Shown: in pieces, positions 1 to 7,396 of the stretch | Position numbering within the stretch: position 1 is the first letter of the stretch | Layout: every line of letters begins with the position of its first letter | DNA from: Deltaproteobacteria bacterium | GTDB taxonomy: Bacteria; Desulfobacterota; UBA8473 | DNA length: 11,417 bases | Direction: 5' to 3' | Assembly (NCBI GenBank): GCA_030623035.1 | Contig: JAUXFK010000073.1 | Coordinates: forward strand, 1 to 11,417 | The notes under the pieces: model-generated | The model's database searches: none | Told to the model about the DNA's origin: nothing | What the model saw: the letters and a program-made list of their open reading frames with translations, nothing else | Translations under genes and position numbers: made by a program

Positions 1-223
1 ATAGCTGAATGCTGTTCTTTCTTTATGCTCTCTTAGATGCGAGTTCTGCACGGGTTAAAATTTGATTGCCGTTGAAGCTTGGCCAGTGCTTTCTGTTTCA
101 TAAGGCTAAAATAATACGAAATATCAAGCATACTATTTTTGTATGAGAGGTAAAGGCAATAAAGCTAAATCGGCGGTAAAAAAGGATTTTTTTGATATGA
201 ATAGATTTATTTAGAGATTAAGG
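1..223. other. Non-coding flank downstream of the dCMP deaminase gene
   Basis: No convincing gene was found on either strand. The longest minus-strand frame beginning with ATG has about 22 codons and no family resemblance. nrdR, which often follows glyA and dCMP deaminase in related gene orders, does not start here. An A-run and T-run around GGA (178-193) could form a weak AT hairpin after the last gene, but there is no GC-rich stem, so I do not call a terminator. Confidence 0.5.
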
Positions 224-691
224 TTAAACGGCTAAACAGTTACGATCCTTCTTATATTCCACCAGCTCAATACCGGATTCTATTGACATATCGACAGATA
301 ACTTGTCAGCGTAACCTTCCTTATAAATAATTTTTTTGATTCCTGCGTTGATTAACATCTTAAGGCAAATAATACAGGGATGATTTGTACAGAACAATAC
401 TGAACCTTTTATAGATATTCCATGGTAAGCTGCTTGAATAATCGCATTCTGTTCTGCATGCAAGCCTCTACATAACTCATGCCTTTCCCCGGAAGGAATA
501 TTGTTTTTCTCCCTTAAACAACCAATATCCAGACAATGAGCAAGTCCCATCGGTGCCCCATTATAACCTGTTGACAGTATCCTTTTGTCTTTAACCACAA
601 TAGCTCCTACCTGTCGACGACGGCATGTAGACCGCTTTGCCACCAAAAAGGTAATATCCATAAAATACTCTTCCCAGGAAGGTCTTGTCAT
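224..691 (-). CDS. comEB: dCMP deaminase (ComEB-type cytidine/deoxycytidylate deaminase)
   Basis: A zinc-dependent deaminase of about 155 residues, expected to convert dCMP to dUMP, the substrate of thymidylate synthase. The catalytic signature is clear: HAEQNAI gives zinc ligand His78 and proton-shuttling Glu80, and PCIIC gives zinc ligands Cys106 and Cys109. The segment GERHELCRGLHAE just before the motif is typical of bacterial ComEB/dCMP deaminases rather than CMP/dCMP kinases or tRNA deaminases. Length is normal. The ATG at 691 is preceded by AGGAG at 702-706, embedded in a palindrome. It is the last gene of the cluster, 34 bases after glyA. This fits functionally, because GlyA makes the methylene-tetrahydrofolate used with dUMP for dTMP synthesis. 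In vivo preference for dCMP over related substrates is inferred. Confidence 0.9.
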   Translation of the reverse strand: MTRPSWEEYFMDITFLVAKRSTCRRRQVGAIVVKDKRILSTGYNGAPMGLAHCLDIGCLREKNNIPSGERHELCRGLHAEQNAIIQAAYHGISIKGSVLFCTNHPCIICLKMLINAGIKKIIYKEGYADKLSVDMSIESGIELVEYKKDRNCLAV

Positions 692-692
692 A

Positions 693-711
693 TATATAGG
701 ACTCCTATATA
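693..711. promoter_or_regulatory. Palindrome covering the ribosome binding site of the dCMP deaminase gene
   Basis: A perfect inverted repeat with 9-base arms, TATATAGGA and TCCTATATA, around one central base. It fills most of the short gap between glyA and the deaminase gene and contains the Shine-Dalgarno AGGAG (702-706). In RNA it would be a poor hairpin because the loop is only one base unless inner pairs open. As DNA it resembles an operator. The symmetry is seen directly; a regulatory role is a guess. Confidence 0.4.
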
Positions 712-725
712 GGCATCTCGTAATT

Positions 726-1991
726 TCAAATTAAACTTTCTTTTTCCTTTAACCTGTCTTTGTATAGGGGGAACTCCATACATAAGTCGAAAACCATATC
801 TCTAATCCTTTTCATGCAAGACCCATCATCTACATTACTTAGAACCTGAGATATAAATCCGGCAATGACCTTCATCTCAGGTTCTTTCATACCCCTGGTG
901 GTTACAGCCGATGTTCCAATCCTTATACCGCTGGTAATGAGAGGTCCTTTTTTATCAAAGGGAATTTCATTCTTATTTACTGTGATGCCCGCTTTCTCTA
1001 ACAGATCTTCAACTACTTTGCCTGTAAGACCAGTCTTAGTTAAATTCAAAAGCATGAGGTGGTTATCTGTTCCGCCGGTTACTATGTCGTATCCCTTTGA
1101 TTGGAGCTTTGAAGCCAGGGTGGAAGCGTTGTTTATAACCTGTCTTTGATAATCTCTAAATTCTTCTGTAAGAGCCTCTTTAAAGCCAACTGCTTTTGCA
1201 GCAATGATGTGCATAAGAGGCCCTCCCTGAACTCCGGGGAATACACAGCTGTCTATTGCTTTAGCAAATCGTCTCTGACATAAAATAATTCCGCCCCTTG
1301 GGCCTCTAAGCGTCTTGTGTGTGGTGGAAGTAATAAACTCAGCTACTGATACAGGATTTGGATGTAAACCAGCTGCAATTAATCCTGCAATATGGGCAAT
1401 ATCTGCCATAAGGTATGCGCCGACCTTGTCCGCAATCCTCCGAAAGCGATCAAAATCGATGATCCTTGGGTAAGCACTTGCCCCTACGATAATCAATTTT
1501 GGCTTATTTTCTCTGGCCAGTCTTTCTGTTTCGTCATAATCGATTCGCTGTGTATCTCTGGTAACTCCATATGTAATCACCTTATACAGTTTACCTGAAA
1601 AACTAACCGGGCTACCATGGGTGAGATGACCGCCATGTACCATATTCATACCCATAATCGTATCTCCGGGCTTTAAAACAGAGAAATAAACCGCCATATT
1701 CGCCTGCGACCCGGAGTGAGGTTGAACATTGACATGATCCGCACCGAATAGCTCTTTGGCCCTTTCTATAGCTATATTCTCAACCCTGTCTACAAACTCA
1801 CATCCTCCATAATATCTTCTGTTGGGATATCCTTCTGCATATTTGTTTGTAAGAACACTCCCCTGGGCTTCTAATACCGCTTCGCTTACAAAGTTCTCAG
1901 ACGCGATCAGCTCAAGGCGATGCGCTTGCCTCTCGGTCTCGTATCGAATGATTTCCGAAATCTGTGGGTCTACCTTATCTAAAGCTGACAT
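726..1991 (-). CDS. glyA: Serine hydroxymethyltransferase
   Basis: A PLP enzyme interconverting serine plus tetrahydrofolate with glycine plus 5,10-methylene-tetrahydrofolate in the cytosol. It is the main source of one-carbon units. The 421-residue product has the usual bacterial length (about 417). The N-terminal ELIASENFVS, the YAEGYPNRRYYGG segment, NVQPHSGSQAN and the PLP-lysine motif TSTTHKTLRGPRGG with Lys226 are all intact, as is the ADIAHIAGL segment near residue 196. The ATG at 1991 has GGAGAG just upstream and lies 24 bases after rpiB, so the two are likely co-transcribed. The dCMP deaminase follows, which links folate one-carbon units to thymidylate supply. Nothing is broken or missing. 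Confidence 0.97.
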   Translation of the reverse strand: MSALDKVDPQISEIIRYETERQAHRLELIASENFVSEAVLEAQGSVLTNKYAEGYPNRRYYGGCEFVDRVENIAIERAKELFGADHVNVQPHSGSQANMAVYFSVLKPGDTIMGMNMVHGGHLTHGSPVSFSGKLYKVITYGVTRDTQRIDYDETERLARENKPKLIIVGASAYPRIIDFDRFRRIADKVGAYLMADIAHIAGLIAAGLHPNPVSVAEFITSTTHKTLRGPRGGIILCQRRFAKAIDSCVFPGVQGGPLMHIIAAKAVGFKEALTEEFRDYQRQVINNASTLASKLQSKGYDIVTGGTDNHLMLLNLTKTGLTGKVVEDLLEKAGITVNKNEIPFDKKGPLITSGIRIGTSAVTTRGMKEPEMKVIAGFISQVLSNVDDGSCMKRIRDMVFDLCMEFPLYKDRLKEKESLI

Positions 1992-2015
1992 TTAACTCTC
2001 CGCCGCATTTCTAGC

Positions 2016-2471
2016 TTAATTAGAAATAATAGTGTTTTCCATATCGGTTATCTCGTCCAATCTCCGCTGGTGTCTTCCTCCTTGAAATTTACTGGCAAGC
2101 CAGATCCTAACGATTTCTTTAGTAAGGTTCTCTTCTGTTATTCTTCCGCCAATGACTAGAATATTGGAGTTATTGTGTTCCCTACTCATTCTTGCAGTAT
2201 AAGTATCATGACATAATGCAGCCCTTATCTTTGGAAACCTGTTCGCAACAATAGACATGCCGATACCGGTACCACAGATAAGAATCCCTCTTTCAAATTC
2301 CCCGCTTTGTACTTTTTTGGCAACTTTAATGCCAATATCCGGATAATCCACAGAATCATTACTGAATGTACCAACATCATCAGGGGTAACCTTCATCTCA
2401 TTCGACAAAAATTTCTTTATAACCTCCTTTAATTCAAACCCCCCATGATCGCACCCAATAACAATCTTCAC
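2016..2471 (-). CDS. rpiB: Ribose-5-phosphate isomerase B
   Basis: A RpiB/LacAB-family sugar-phosphate isomerase, interconverting ribose 5-phosphate and ribulose 5-phosphate in the pentose phosphate pathway. The 151 residues match the usual length of about 150. Visible family features are CDHGG at 7-11, the DYPDIG segment at 42-47, CGTGIGMSIVANRFP with the catalytic-base Cys66, and CHDTYTARMSREHNNSN with His88, His99 and Asn100. The start is GTG (2469-2471). It begins only 3 bases after the fabF stop codon, so translation is probably coupled to fabF, with GAAGGA inside the fabF end as a possible Shine-Dalgarno. Allose 6-phosphate isomerase activity is known in the family, but the housekeeping context favours the ribose role. 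Confidence 0.95.
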   Translation of the reverse strand: MKIVIGCDHGGFELKEVIKKFLSNEMKVTPDDVGTFSNDSVDYPDIGIKVAKKVQSGEFERGILICGTGIGMSIVANRFPKIRAALCHDTYTARMSREHNNSNILVIGGRITEENLTKEIVRIWLASKFQGGRHQRRLDEITDMENTIISN

Positions 2472-2474
2472 CTT

Positions 2475-3719
2475 CTATTGTCCTTCAAATCTTTTAAAGA
2501 CCAGTGTCGCATTTGTGCCGCCGAAACCAAAGGAATTAGATATGGCTACCTTAATATCTTTTTTTCTAGCAATGTTCGGGACATAATCTAAATCGCAATC
2601 AGGATCAGGGACATTATAATTTATAGTAGGGGGAATAATCCCATCTCGAATCGCTAAAATAGTAAAGATCGCTTCAACTCCTCCTGCTGCACCCAGCAAA
2701 TGACCGGTCATTGATTTGGTGGAACTTACAGGAATCTTTTTGCTGTAATCATTAAAGACTGCTTTTATTGCAATTGTCTCTACCATATCATTTAACTGTG
2801 TAGAGGTGCCATGGGCATTAATATAATCAACTTTTCCGTATGAGATTCCCCCATCATTCAAAGCCATCCTCATACATCTAGCTGCTCCATCTCCATCAGG
2901 GTCAGGGGCTGTTATGTGATAGGCATCACTGGTTAGGCCATAACCGATAATCTCAGCATAAATTTTTGCGCCTCTCTTTATAGCACAATCCATCTCTTCA
3001 AGGATAATTATACCGGCTCCCTCCGCAGCTACAAAACCGTCTCTATCTTTATCAAACGGGCGACTCGCCTTTTGCGGCTCGTCATTCCTTGTAGAAAGAG
3101 CCTTCATTACATTAAAGCCACCAATATTTAAAGGAGTGATCGTTGCTTCTGTCCCCCCTGTAACCATTATATCAACATCTCCTCTTTGTATCATCCGGAA
3201 GGAATCCCCAATAGCATGAGACCCTGCTGCACAAGCAGTAACTATGGTAGTATTTGGGCCCTTAATCCCAAAACGTATAGCAATATACCCCGGCGCTATG
3301 TTGGCGATCATCATCGGTATAAAAAAGGGAGATATCTTCTTGGGGCCTCCTTTCATTAACCTTTCATGATTCTTCTCTAATATGGGCAGCCCACCCAATC
3401 CAGTACCCAAAACAACCCCAGCCCTTTGTGCATTTTGATCCGTAATTTCAAGTTTTGAATCCTCAATAGCCATAATAGTCGAGGCCATAGCAAAATGTAC
3501 AAATGAATCCATACGCCTTACCTGTTTCTTATCGATATATTCTTCTGGGTCGAAGTCTCTTACTTCTCCTGCAATCTTTGTCTGAAAATCCGTTGTATCA
3601 AAGTGAGTAATGTAACCAATCCCTGACTTCCCCTCACATACCCCCTTCCATGTCTTTTCCACTCCTATTCCCAAAGGAGTTACTGCTCCTAAACCTGTAA
3701 CCACAACCCTTCTTTCCAA
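2475..3719 (-). CDS. fabF: Beta-ketoacyl-ACP synthase II
   Basis: The elongating condensing enzyme of type II fatty acid synthesis. It joins malonyl-ACP to an acyl chain with loss of CO2. The Cys-His-His triad is intact: Cys163 in TACAAGSHAIG, His303 in NAHGTST and His340 in KSMTGHLLGAAGG, with Lys335 and the C-terminal SFGFGGTN loop near 396-403. Length (414) and residue numbering match E. coli FabF. The triad, not Cys-His-Asn, excludes FabH. The start is TTG (3717-3719), supported by GGAGGTG seven bases or so upstream and by the protein beginning directly with the conserved RRVVVTGLG. A 446-base gap with a repeat element separates it from acpP, so it may have its own promoter. As the only condensing enzyme visible here, it might also prime synthesis by decarboxylating malonyl-ACP; this is inference. 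Confidence 0.97.
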   Translation of the reverse strand: MERRVVVTGLGAVTPLGIGVEKTWKGVCEGKSGIGYITHFDTTDFQTKIAGEVRDFDPEEYIDKKQVRRMDSFVHFAMASTIMAIEDSKLEITDQNAQRAGVVLGTGLGGLPILEKNHERLMKGGPKKISPFFIPMMIANIAPGYIAIRFGIKGPNTTIVTACAAGSHAIGDSFRMIQRGDVDIMVTGGTEATITPLNIGGFNVMKALSTRNDEPQKASRPFDKDRDGFVAAEGAGIIILEEMDCAIKRGAKIYAEIIGYGLTSDAYHITAPDPDGDGAARCMRMALNDGGISYGKVDYINAHGTSTQLNDMVETIAIKAVFNDYSKKIPVSSTKSMTGHLLGAAGGVEAIFTILAIRDGIIPPTINYNVPDPDCDLDYVPNIARKKDIKVAISNSFGFGGTNATLVFKRFEGQ

Positions 3720-3755
3720 GCTGACACCTCCAAAAGACTGAATGAGTTAAGCGAT

Positions 3756-3854
3756 ACCCATCCAAAAATTGACCTTTTGCCCAATCTCTGCGCGATGCTT
3801 ACAGCCCTCACCTTATACTTAACCTAGAACAAAATTACTCATTTCTGAATAGAT
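3756..3854 (+). repeat. Decayed copy of the inverted-repeat element
   Basis: Related to the element at 11302-11380. Its left 34 bases (3756-3789) match 11302-11335 with four mismatches, including an identical 19-base stretch at 3771-3789. Its right end contains 3827-3847, matching 11353-11373 at 20 of 21 positions, and the last 15 bases match the right terminal repeat with three mismatches. The centre is unrelated and about 20 bases longer. Orientation is the same as in the intact copy. The terminal repeats no longer pair perfectly, so this looks like an old copy. Confidence 0.8.
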
Positions 3855-3878
3855 ACTAACGATAAGATAGATTGGCAA
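3850..3878 (-). promoter_or_regulatory. Weak candidate promoter for fabF
   Basis: On the minus strand, TTGCCA (3873-3878, five of six to the -35 consensus) and TATCTA (3850-3855, only three of six to the -10) are 17 bases apart, about 130 bases upstream of the fabF start. It overlaps the end of the decayed repeat. In AT-rich DNA such a match can arise by chance. Confidence 0.15.
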
Positions 3879-3998
3879 TTCACCATGTTCTCCTTTACTG
3901 CCTCCATCCATCATTTCCGGAAACTATTCCCATAATTTCGATAGTTACATTAATCCTTTCATTCGAAAAATGAAAATTTCATTTATCTAGAACAGGCA

Positions 3999-4053
3999 AA
4001 GGCATTTTTATTCTACCCATCTTTGTTGATAAAATATGGAAGGCATTTTTATT
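3999..4053. repeat. 14-base direct repeat pair
   Basis: AAGGCATTTTTATT occurs at 3999-4012 and again at 4040-4053, with a 41-base period, between acpP and fabF. It could be a short duplication or paired binding sites. No function can be assigned. Confidence 0.5.
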
Positions 4054-4165
4054 TGCTCAATACAGAGTTCGATATTTAAAAAATGCTGCAGGCGAGTCCT
4101 ATATGGGAAAAAACACATATGCATCATAGCGAAAAACGGGATTTCCAGGATCTCCGAGTTAAAAA

Positions 4166-4405
4166 TTAAAGACGCTCATTAATATAGTCTATGGATTCTT
4201 GAACAGTTAGTATTTTCTCAGCATCTTCATCCGAAATCTCCTGGCCAAATTCCTCCTCAAGGGCCATTATCAACTCAACCAAATCCAATGAATCCGCACC
4301 CAAATCGTCAACAAAGGATGCTTCATTGACAACCTCTTCTTCGTCAATTCCAAGCTGTTCGGCGATTATACCCTTAATTTTTACCTTTACAGATTCGTCT
4401 CCCAT
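4166..4405 (-). CDS. acpP: Acyl carrier protein
   Basis: A small acidic protein of 79 residues that carries growing acyl chains on a 4'-phosphopantetheine arm. The attachment site is Ser39 in GADSLDLVELIMALEEEF, the canonical DSL motif at the start of helix II. The acidic surface used by partner enzymes and the C-terminal segment ISDEDAEKILTVQESIDYI are typical. ATG at 4405 has AAAGGAGG about ten bases upstream, the strongest ribosome site in the cluster, which suits a protein needed in large amounts. It lies 56 bases after fabG and is followed by the long gap before fabF. It needs a holo-ACP synthase, which is not encoded here. Confidence 0.98.
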   Translation of the reverse strand: MGDESVKVKIKGIIAEQLGIDEEEVVNEASFVDDLGADSLDLVELIMALEEEFGQEISDEDAEKILTVQESIDYINERL

Positions 4406-4461
4406 CCTCTTTATACCTCCTTTAAAATTTTTTATTTAATTGATTTTAAAATCTCCAAATT

Positions 4462-5202
4462 TTACATATACAGGCCGCCATTAACGTTCAGCACCTGGCC
4501 TGTTATATAGCTGGATGCCGCAGATACAAGAAAGAAAACAGCTTCAGCCACATCTTCAGGCGTCCCTAAACGTTTAATAGGGATTTGACTTTTTAGACTT
4601 TCAGTGATGCTTTCAGGCAGAGCCCGAGTCATTTCGGTATCAATAAAGCCAGGGGCTACTGCATTGACATTTATACTCCGAGAGGCGAACTCTCTTGCCA
4701 CTGTCTTAGTAAAACCGATCACTCCTGCCTTGGATGCAGAATAGTTTGCCTGTCCAATGTTGCCCATCTCTCCTGCAATAGAAGCAATATTTATAACCTT
4801 TCCGCTCTTTTGTTTCGCCATATATCTTATGGCTGCCTTTGTACAGTTAAATGTTCCTTTTAAGTTGACATTCAATACCTGATCCCAACTCTCCTCTTTC
4901 ATCCGCAAAAGGAGACCGTCCTTAACGATTCCAGCATTATTAACCAGGATATCAATCCTGCCGAATTCATCAATGGTCTTTTTTATCATCACTTCGACTG
5001 CTTTAAAATCAGCCACATCGGTGATACTAACCAGGCATTTTCTTCCAATATTTTCAATCTCTTTCGAAACCTTTTGGGCATTTTCAGAATTCATATCAGA
5101 TATGACAATATCCGCCCCCCTTTTTGCGAAAAGAATAGCAATAGCCTTGCCAATACCCTGAGCCGAACCGGTTATCAAAGCGACTTTACCCTTTAACTCC
5201 AT
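4462..5202 (-). CDS. fabG: 3-oxoacyl-ACP reductase
   Basis: A short-chain dehydrogenase that reduces 3-oxoacyl-ACP to 3-hydroxyacyl-ACP, normally with NADPH, in the elongation cycle. The nucleotide-binding TGSAQGIG lies at 11-18 and NNAG at 88-91. The catalytic residues are Asn113, Ser141, Tyr154 and Lys158 (YSASK). APGFIDTEM follows, and the C-terminus ends with the SSYITGQVLNVNGGLYM typical of FabG. Length (246) is standard. The ATG at 5202 has only a weak GGGG-type ribosome site. The fabD-fabG-acpP order gives confidence that this is the true FabG rather than another SDR enzyme. Confidence 0.96.
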   Translation of the reverse strand: MELKGKVALITGSAQGIGKAIAILFAKRGADIVISDMNSENAQKVSKEIENIGRKCLVSITDVADFKAVEVMIKKTIDEFGRIDILVNNAGIVKDGLLLRMKEESWDQVLNVNLKGTFNCTKAAIRYMAKQKSGKVINIASIAGEMGNIGQANYSASKAGVIGFTKTVAREFASRSINVNAVAPGFIDTEMTRALPESITESLKSQIPIKRLGTPEDVAEAVFFLVSAASSYITGQVLNVNGGLYM

Positions 5203-5224
5203 TTTTTAATTACCCCATATCTTT

Positions 5225-6157
5225 TTATTGTTGTTGGATTTTCCCTAGGCTCTTAATGTCTTCAATATTCTTTCTCTCGACTTTATTATCAATCTTCCTC
5301 AATAAGCCTGACAGTACCTTACCGGGACCAACTTCTATAAACAGACCAACATCTTCTTTGATCATCCGCCTCATTGACTGTACCCATCTCACCGGGCTAC
5401 ATACCTGCCTTGTTAAAAGCTCTCGAACCCTTTCTTTTGATGTATTTATGTCTGCCTCAACATTTGTAATTAATGGAATTTGAATATCTTTAAAAGGCAC
5501 CTTACTCAGCTCAACCGCTAGCCTATCCATAGCCGGTTTCATAAGAGCGCAATGAAAAGGGGCACTCACATCCAAAACAATAGCCCTCTTTGCGCCTTTT
5601 TCTGTTGCTAATTTAATGGCTTTTTGGACCCCTTCAGTCTCTCCGGAGATAACAATCTGTTCCGGGCTGTTATAGTTGGCTGGTTTGACCTCATTCCCCT
5701 CTTCGATTACATCTGCACAGATCTTTTCCACATCTTCTTCCTGCATTCCCAGAATTGCCGCCATGGTTCCCATTCCTACAGGTACTGCCTCTTGCATAAA
5801 TTTTCCTCTTAGTCGAACCAACTTCACAGCATCGGAAAAACTCAATGAGTCCGCAGCGACTAATGAAGTGAATTCTCCTAGACTATGTCCGGCAACAAAG
5901 GATGGCTTTATATCTGTTTCTTGATTCAGGATACTCAATGCAGCAACACTGGTTGTCAATATCGCAGGCTGAGTATTAATCGTTAACCCAATCTCACCAT
6001 TAGGGTCTTCGAAACATATTTTTTTTATGTCCAGTTTTAAAGAATCATTCGCCTCTTCAAAAATCTCTCTTGCGATTTTAAAATTATCATAGAGGTCTTT
6101 ACCCATGCCAACATACTGGGAACCCTGGCCAGGAAATATGAATGCTGATTTAACCAT
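5225..6157 (-). CDS. fabD: Malonyl-CoA:ACP transacylase
   Basis: Transfers malonyl from CoA to ACP, supplying the extender for fatty acid synthesis. The alpha/beta-hydrolase-like acyltransferase has FPGQGSQ at 8-14, the nucleophile Ser92 in GHSLGE, Arg117 that holds the malonyl carboxylate, His202 in APFHCALM and Gln251 in the TRQVCSPVRW segment. All match E. coli FabD closely, and the 310-residue length is normal. Start ATG at 6157 has AGGA upstream. It starts only 8 bases after the etfA stop codon, which ties the flavoprotein cassette to the fatty-acid operon. In most bacteria the gene before fabD is fabH; here it is etfA. Confidence 0.97.
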   Translation of the reverse strand: MVKSAFIFPGQGSQYVGMGKDLYDNFKIAREIFEEANDSLKLDIKKICFEDPNGEIGLTINTQPAILTTSVAALSILNQETDIKPSFVAGHSLGEFTSLVAADSLSFSDAVKLVRLRGKFMQEAVPVGMGTMAAILGMQEEDVEKICADVIEEGNEVKPANYNSPEQIVISGETEGVQKAIKLATEKGAKRAIVLDVSAPFHCALMKPAMDRLAVELSKVPFKDIQIPLITNVEADINTSKERVRELLTRQVCSPVRWVQSMRRMIKEDVGLFIEVGPGKVLSGLLRKIDNKVERKNIEDIKSLGKIQQQ

Positions 6158-6165
6158 AAAGAATC

Positions 6166-7356
6166 CTACCCTTTCAGTTCTCTAAACCTCTTAACAAATT
6201 CCGGAATGACCTTAAAAAGATCCCCAACAATCCCAAAAGTAGCAACATCAAAGATTGGGGCATCTTTGTCTATATTAATCGCAACAATCACATCGGATGA
6301 TTGCATTCCGACCAAGTGCTGCACTGCGCCTGATATTCCACATGCAATATACAACTTCGGACAGACTGTCTTTCCTGTTTGCCCAACCTGGTGTGCGTAA
6401 GGTATCCAACCCGCATCAACAGATGCCCTGGATGCGCCAACAGCACCACCCAAAGTCTTGGCCAATTCCTCAATTAATCTAAAGTTCTTAGGTTCTTGAA
6501 GCCCTCTGCCTCCGGAAACAATAATATCCGCCTCCGTTATATTTACCATATCTCCAATCTCTTCGACTGTCTCAATGACCTTAGATCGAAGGTCCATACT
6601 CAGACCATTAAAACTCTTTTTAATTATCTCTCCCTTTCGATTTGGATCATATAAGGCCTTTTTCATCACTTTATGGCGAACCGTAGCCATTTGAGGTCGT
6701 TCATCCGGACAGATAATTGTGGCCATGATATTGCCGCCAAACGCGGGCCGGGTTTGAAGCAGGCATCTCTTTTCATTATCTATATCCAGGCCAGTACAAT
6801 CAGCCGTAAGGCCTGTCTTTAATCTTGCAGATACTTTGGGTATAAAAGATCGCCCAATTGCGGTAGCTCCACAAAGTACAACCTCTGGTTTGTGCTCTTG
6901 AATCAAATCCGTTAAGATTTCACTGTAAATTTCATCATTAAAGTCCTTTAGCACCGGGTCATCTACAATATATATTTTATCAGCACCGTATCTTACTAAC
7001 TCTTTTGCGGAACTCTCAATATTTTCACCGAAAACGACAGCAGAAAGGTCGACTCCCAACTTATCAGCCAGTTTTCTTCCTTCCCCAAGAAGCTCTAATA
7101 CAACACTGGCTATCTTACTGTTTCTCTGCTCAGCAAATATCCATACCCCTTCATAGCCATCACTCTTTATTACAGCCTCTTTCACATCAGATATCAAAAT
7201 TGCTTCAAAATCGCATGCATCTACACAGGCACCACATAGATTACACCTCTCATCTATAGAGGCGAGATCATCTTCAACCTTAATAGCTCCAAAAGGACAG
7301 CTATCTATACAGATTCCGCATCCTGTACATAACTCGATATCGACTTTTATTCCCAT
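6166..7356 (-). CDS. etfA: Electron transfer flavoprotein alpha subunit with N-terminal 2[4Fe-4S] ferredoxin domain
   Basis: The FAD-binding large subunit of an electron transfer flavoprotein. Residues 1 to about 55 form a bacterial ferredoxin domain with two four-cysteine sets, Cys10/13/16/20 and Cys38/41/44/48. The second set lacks the usual proline after its last cysteine (CD instead of CP). Residues about 70-250 are the EtfA N-terminal alpha/beta domain. The FAD domain follows with SGGRGL (281-286), GASR (307-310), QVGQTGKTV (323-331), GISGAVQH (340-347) and DAPIF (366-370). At 396 residues it is longer than a plain EtfA by about the ferredoxin domain. CarE of the caffeyl-CoA reductase complex has the same architecture. 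The clusters suggest direct exchange with ferredoxin. ATG at 7356 follows AAAGG and lies 40 bases after etfB. Confidence 0.95.
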   Translation of the reverse strand: MGIKVDIELCTGCGICIDSCPFGAIKVEDDLASIDERCNLCGACVDACDFEAILISDVKEAVIKSDGYEGVWIFAEQRNSKIASVVLELLGEGRKLADKLGVDLSAVVFGENIESSAKELVRYGADKIYIVDDPVLKDFNDEIYSEILTDLIQEHKPEVVLCGATAIGRSFIPKVSARLKTGLTADCTGLDIDNEKRCLLQTRPAFGGNIMATIICPDERPQMATVRHKVMKKALYDPNRKGEIIKKSFNGLSMDLRSKVIETVEEIGDMVNITEADIIVSGGRGLQEPKNFRLIEELAKTLGGAVGASRASVDAGWIPYAHQVGQTGKTVCPKLYIACGISGAVQHLVGMQSSDVIVAINIDKDAPIFDVATFGIVGDLFKVIPEFVKRFRELKG

Positions 7357-7396
7357 AGTGAGACCTTTGAAAAACTATGTTTTTTTGAAAAATGGC

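Larger units (their letters stand above)
3720..4165. other. 446-base intergenic gap between acpP and fabF, with repeats
   Basis: This gap stands out because every other gap in the cluster is 3 to 56 bases. It holds a decayed copy of the inverted-repeat element (3756-3854), a 14-base direct repeat (3999-4053) and a 17-base AT-rich palindrome at 3968-3984 with arms AAATGAAA and TTTCATTT. The longest plausible minus-strand frame, an ATG with GGAGAA upstream near 3885, has only 15 codons. I see no gene remnant. The strong Shine-Dalgarno of fabF lies at its left end. The gap could carry a second promoter or be the scar of an insertion or deletion. Confidence 0.6.

Noticed and set aside
129..145. 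CATAC and GTATG inverted repeat around a 7-base AT loop, considered as a terminator
   Set aside because: The stem has only five base pairs, is not GC-rich, and is not followed by a clear T-run in the direction of transcription.
865..1149. Open frame on the plus strand within glyA
   Set aside because: It is fully inside a complete, motif-bearing glyA on the other strand and its product has no family features; the same applies to the other plus-strand frames across the window.
3841..3888. 15-codon frame on the minus strand with GGAGAA upstream of ATG, inside the acpP-fabF gap
   Set aside because: It is too short, overlaps the decayed repeat and shows no recognisable peptide.
3902..3922. TCCATCCA followed by CATTTCCGG, like two joined ends of the repeat element
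   Set aside because: Matches of about eight bases each in a biased-composition spacer are too short to call another copy.
7370..7384. AAAAAC-TAT-GTTTTT hairpin between etfB and etfA
   Set aside because: The six-base stem is mostly A-T pairs and lies inside a closely packed operon; it is expected by chance in AT-rich spacer.
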